Shown here piece after piece: positions 62,468 to 64,000 of a DNA stretch of 64,000 bases. Under the pieces are notes generated by a model. It worked only from the letters and a program-made list of their open reading frames with translations, had not been told where the DNA came from and did no database searches. Source of the DNA: Pyramidobacter sp964604125 (GTDB taxonomy: Bacteria; Synergistota; Synergistia; Synergistales; Dethiosulfovibrionaceae); contig CAZRXR010000003.1 of the NCBI GenBank assembly GCA_964604125.1, positions 6,663 to 70,662 of the forward strand, in the 5' to 3' direction. Position 1 is the stretch's first letter; each line of letters opens with the position of its first letter. A program made the translations under genes and the position numbers.

Positions 62468-63658
62468 CTAAAACTCGAAAGTTTTCTTCCTAATGACTTT
62501 TCTCTGCGTGTTCTGTTCAAACCAAGCGGCGTTCCTCGTATGCACAGGAATGATGTACTCCGGGGTTACTCGCTTTATCAAAGCTTGGATCGTCACCCCA
62601 TCAGCATGCCCGCTGGTGTGAAGGTCGATGACCCTCACTCCCTTTTTTTTCATGAAGTCCAAAAATGCTGCCACATTTTCTTTCTCTTTGTACCCCTCCC
62701 ACATGGAATAGAAAAGGATCGCTCCGTCAAACGGTACCTTCTCGCTCAACTTCTCCAGATAATTTTTCATAGAAGGGCGCACGCACATCAAGAACTTTTT
62801 CGTGGCGATGCCATCTTTCCCTATCTTCGCCCTTCCGTATTGCTCCAGCGCGTCGTGCTGCTTGGGCGAAGTCAAAAACACTCGCACATTGTCAAAAAGC
62901 ACCGGCTGAGGAATATTCTTTCCCGCGGCTTTGGCAACGGCAGCTGTGTAAAGATCCTGCAAAAAGATTCTCCCGCTATTCTTCGCCGCTTTGTATGCGG
63001 TCACACAGCGGTCTATGTTGGTGCTGGCCATAAAGATGAAAGCCGGGTCCCGCAAACCGCACAGCTTTTCACCGGCGCTTTTTTCCAGATCCTCTTCCGT
63101 GAGCGGTTTCTTTTCGTCTCTGGTAAGCGTTGTCCCTTCGGTGATCAGCACATCCACCTTGCCGAGGCGCTTTAATAGCGCGGAGAAACTTTTTCTGCCG
63201 GTAGAGCGAAAGTCCCCCGTGTACAGCACTCGCTTGCCTCCGCTCTCCAACTGCAGCATGTAAGAATCAAAGGCCGCGTGATCGCACAATAAAGGTGTGA
63301 CGCTAATGTCTTTGATCTTAATGACCTCTCCCGGTCGCAAATACCCTTGCGCCGGAGCCGCCTGCCTGTTGAAAAATTCAGCGGCCGCTTTATTGACCTC
63401 AGCGGCTTTCTCTCCCAAATAAAGCGGTATTCCCGGCAAAACGTGGTCACTCAGCCCCAAATGGTCGGGGTGATAGTGAGTGACGAAGACCGCATCGTAG
63501 GCGGGCTTGTCGCAAAACAAGCCACTCACTTGCGGCACTGTCACGGTCTCCTCGTCCAGTTCCATGCCCACGTCTAAAATGATCCTCGCCTGCTCCGAAC
63601 TTACCTCGATGATGGACCCGCCGATCTGATCTTGTCCGCGAATAATTTCGATCTTCAT
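62468..63658 (-). CDS. MBL-fold metallo-hydrolase, beta-CASP/RNase J-like
   Basis: The 396-residue protein has the metallo-beta-lactamase HxHxDH motif (VTHYHPDHLGL), LLCDHAAFDSYML, GDFRSTGRKS, and the C-terminal RNase J/beta-CASP motifs HTSGHADG and IIPVHTRNAAWF. It is shorter than RNase J (~550) and lacks its C-terminal domain. Likely an RNA-directed nuclease; the true substrate is unknown. It is intact, with a terminator after it. The start ATG 63658 overlaps the stop of an upstream open frame (ATGA). One of the few undamaged genes in the island. Confidence 0.88.
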   Translation of the reverse strand: MKIEIIRGQDQIGGSIIEVSSEQARIILDVGMELDEETVTVPQVSGLFCDKPAYDAVFVTHYHPDHLGLSDHVLPGIPLYLGEKAAEVNKAAAEFFNRQAAPAQGYLRPGEVIKIKDISVTPLLCDHAAFDSYMLQLESGGKRVLYTGDFRSTGRKSFSALLKRLGKVDVLITEGTTLTRDEKKPLTEEDLEKSAGEKLCGLRDPAFIFMASTNIDRCVTAYKAAKNSGRIFLQDLYTAAVAKAAGKNIPQPVLFDNVRVFLTSPKQHDALEQYGRAKIGKDGIATKKFLMCVRPSMKNYLEKLSEKVPFDGAILFYSMWEGYKEKENVAAFLDFMKKKGVRVIDLHTSGHADGVTIQALIKRVTPEYIIPVHTRNAAWFEQNTQRKVIRKKTFEF

Positions 63659-63846
63659 GATTTGCCGAACACCTTCACACAGGTATCTACAATGAACTTA
63701 ATGACTTCGGCCACACTCTCTGCCTCTACAGTCACGAGCATCTCTTGGGTGAATTTTAAATTCCTGACTTTGCCGATCCAATTCTCAAGCGCCGTCACTC
63801 TTTCAACGAAATCGTAGAACTCTAGGTTCTGTACCTTGTTACTATA
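63655..63846 (-). pseudogene. C-terminal fragment of an upstream gene
   Basis: About 60 codons (FYDFVERVTALENWIG, then TQEMLVTVEAESVAEVIKFI) run to TGA at 63657-63655, overlapping the metallo-hydrolase start by 4 bases. The 5' end at 63847-63849 is a TAA and no start codon with ribosome-binding site is seen in frame. It looks like the tail of a truncated or frameshifted gene that was translationally coupled to the metallo-hydrolase. Confidence 0.5.
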
Positions 63847-63849
63847 TTA

Positions 63850-64000
63850 AAAAGAGGCCCATAAAAACGCGGGATTATCGTTGATGTGAGACCAAGGATC
63901 CAAGGATAAAAAGGCTACTATATTAGATGTTATTGAAGCCAGATAATAGATCTAGACTAGGAACTTCGACTCTTGGAGTTTTTGTAACGATGGTTTTAAG
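63850..64000. other. End of window
   Basis: No coding sequence or RNA gene recognised. The 10-mer TACTATATTA occurs at 63840-63849 and 63916-63925. Confidence 0.4.

Noticed and set aside
54400..63900. CRISPR array or cas genes
   Set aside because: No regularly spaced repeats were seen and none of the proteins has Cas motifs; the poly-C tracts and the two 41-bp repeats do not form an array.
53870..64000. Intact prophage or integrative element
   Set aside because: No integrase, capsid, terminase or att-like direct repeats were found; only relics.

Overview
The first ~53.9 kb is gene-dense, GC-rich core chromosome. The mix of genes points to a diderm of the Synergistota, an anaerobic amino-acid or peptide fermenter of the Pyramidobacter/Jonquetella kind. 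This is inference from content only. Outer-membrane efflux genes (TolC-type plus RND pump) sit beside genes usually thought of as Firmicute traits: ricT, remA, an LCP protein, and a ribosomal protein L27 with a cleavable N-terminal extension next to its protease gene prp. Two M18 aminopeptidases, two M20 amidohydrolases, a TAXI-TRAP transporter and an aminotransferase fit growth on peptides and organic acids.

Layout. 1-5.9 kb (minus): tmk-holB-ricT-ftsY-purB-glpX. 6-10 kb (plus): M18 aminopeptidase and two M20 hydrolases. 10.4-16.8 kb (plus): a YchJ-like SEC-C protein, a DUF1846 protein, a secreted protein with two tiny membrane proteins, typA, gpsA and a 2[4Fe-4S] ferredoxin. 16.9-19.2 kb (minus): a YyaL/DUF255-like protein lacking its cysteines, and a HAD phosphatase. 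19.4-22.6 kb (plus): TAXI binding protein and fused TRAP permease. 22.7-33.3 kb (minus): a tightly packed thirteen-gene housekeeping run, nif3-scpA-scpB-rluB-cmk-plsC-hflX-yicC-remA-gmk-rpoZ-priA-der, whose PriA has lost its helicase motifs. 33.7-39.1 kb (plus): RND permease, TolC-type channel and fusion protein. 39.2-40.5 kb (minus): a second M18 enzyme. 40.7-44.5 kb (plus): clpB and birA. 44.8-49.4 kb (minus): rplU-prp-rpmA-obg-nadD-LCP-rsfS. Then a CaiB/BaiF CoA-transferase remnant, hpf (minus), and an aminotransferase and NCS2 permease (plus).

At about 53.9 kb the composition changes sharply to AT-richer, mostly non-coding DNA that runs to the end of the window. It is a graveyard of accessory genes: a YoeB toxin with intact active-site residues behind a stop-interrupted antitoxin, a shredded integrase-type transposase, a GC-rich fragment of threonine synthase stranded inside the island, an AAA/PD-(D/E)XK relic, an Rpn-like nuclease relic, several poly-C tracts and long stretches where I recognise nothing. 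The only well-preserved genes are yoeB, a beta-CASP/RNase J-like metallo-hydrolase, and a PD-(D/E)XK-like protein interrupted by one in-frame stop.

No rRNA, tRNA, CRISPR array or prophage was seen. All functional calls come from reading motifs and gene context; no database search was run.
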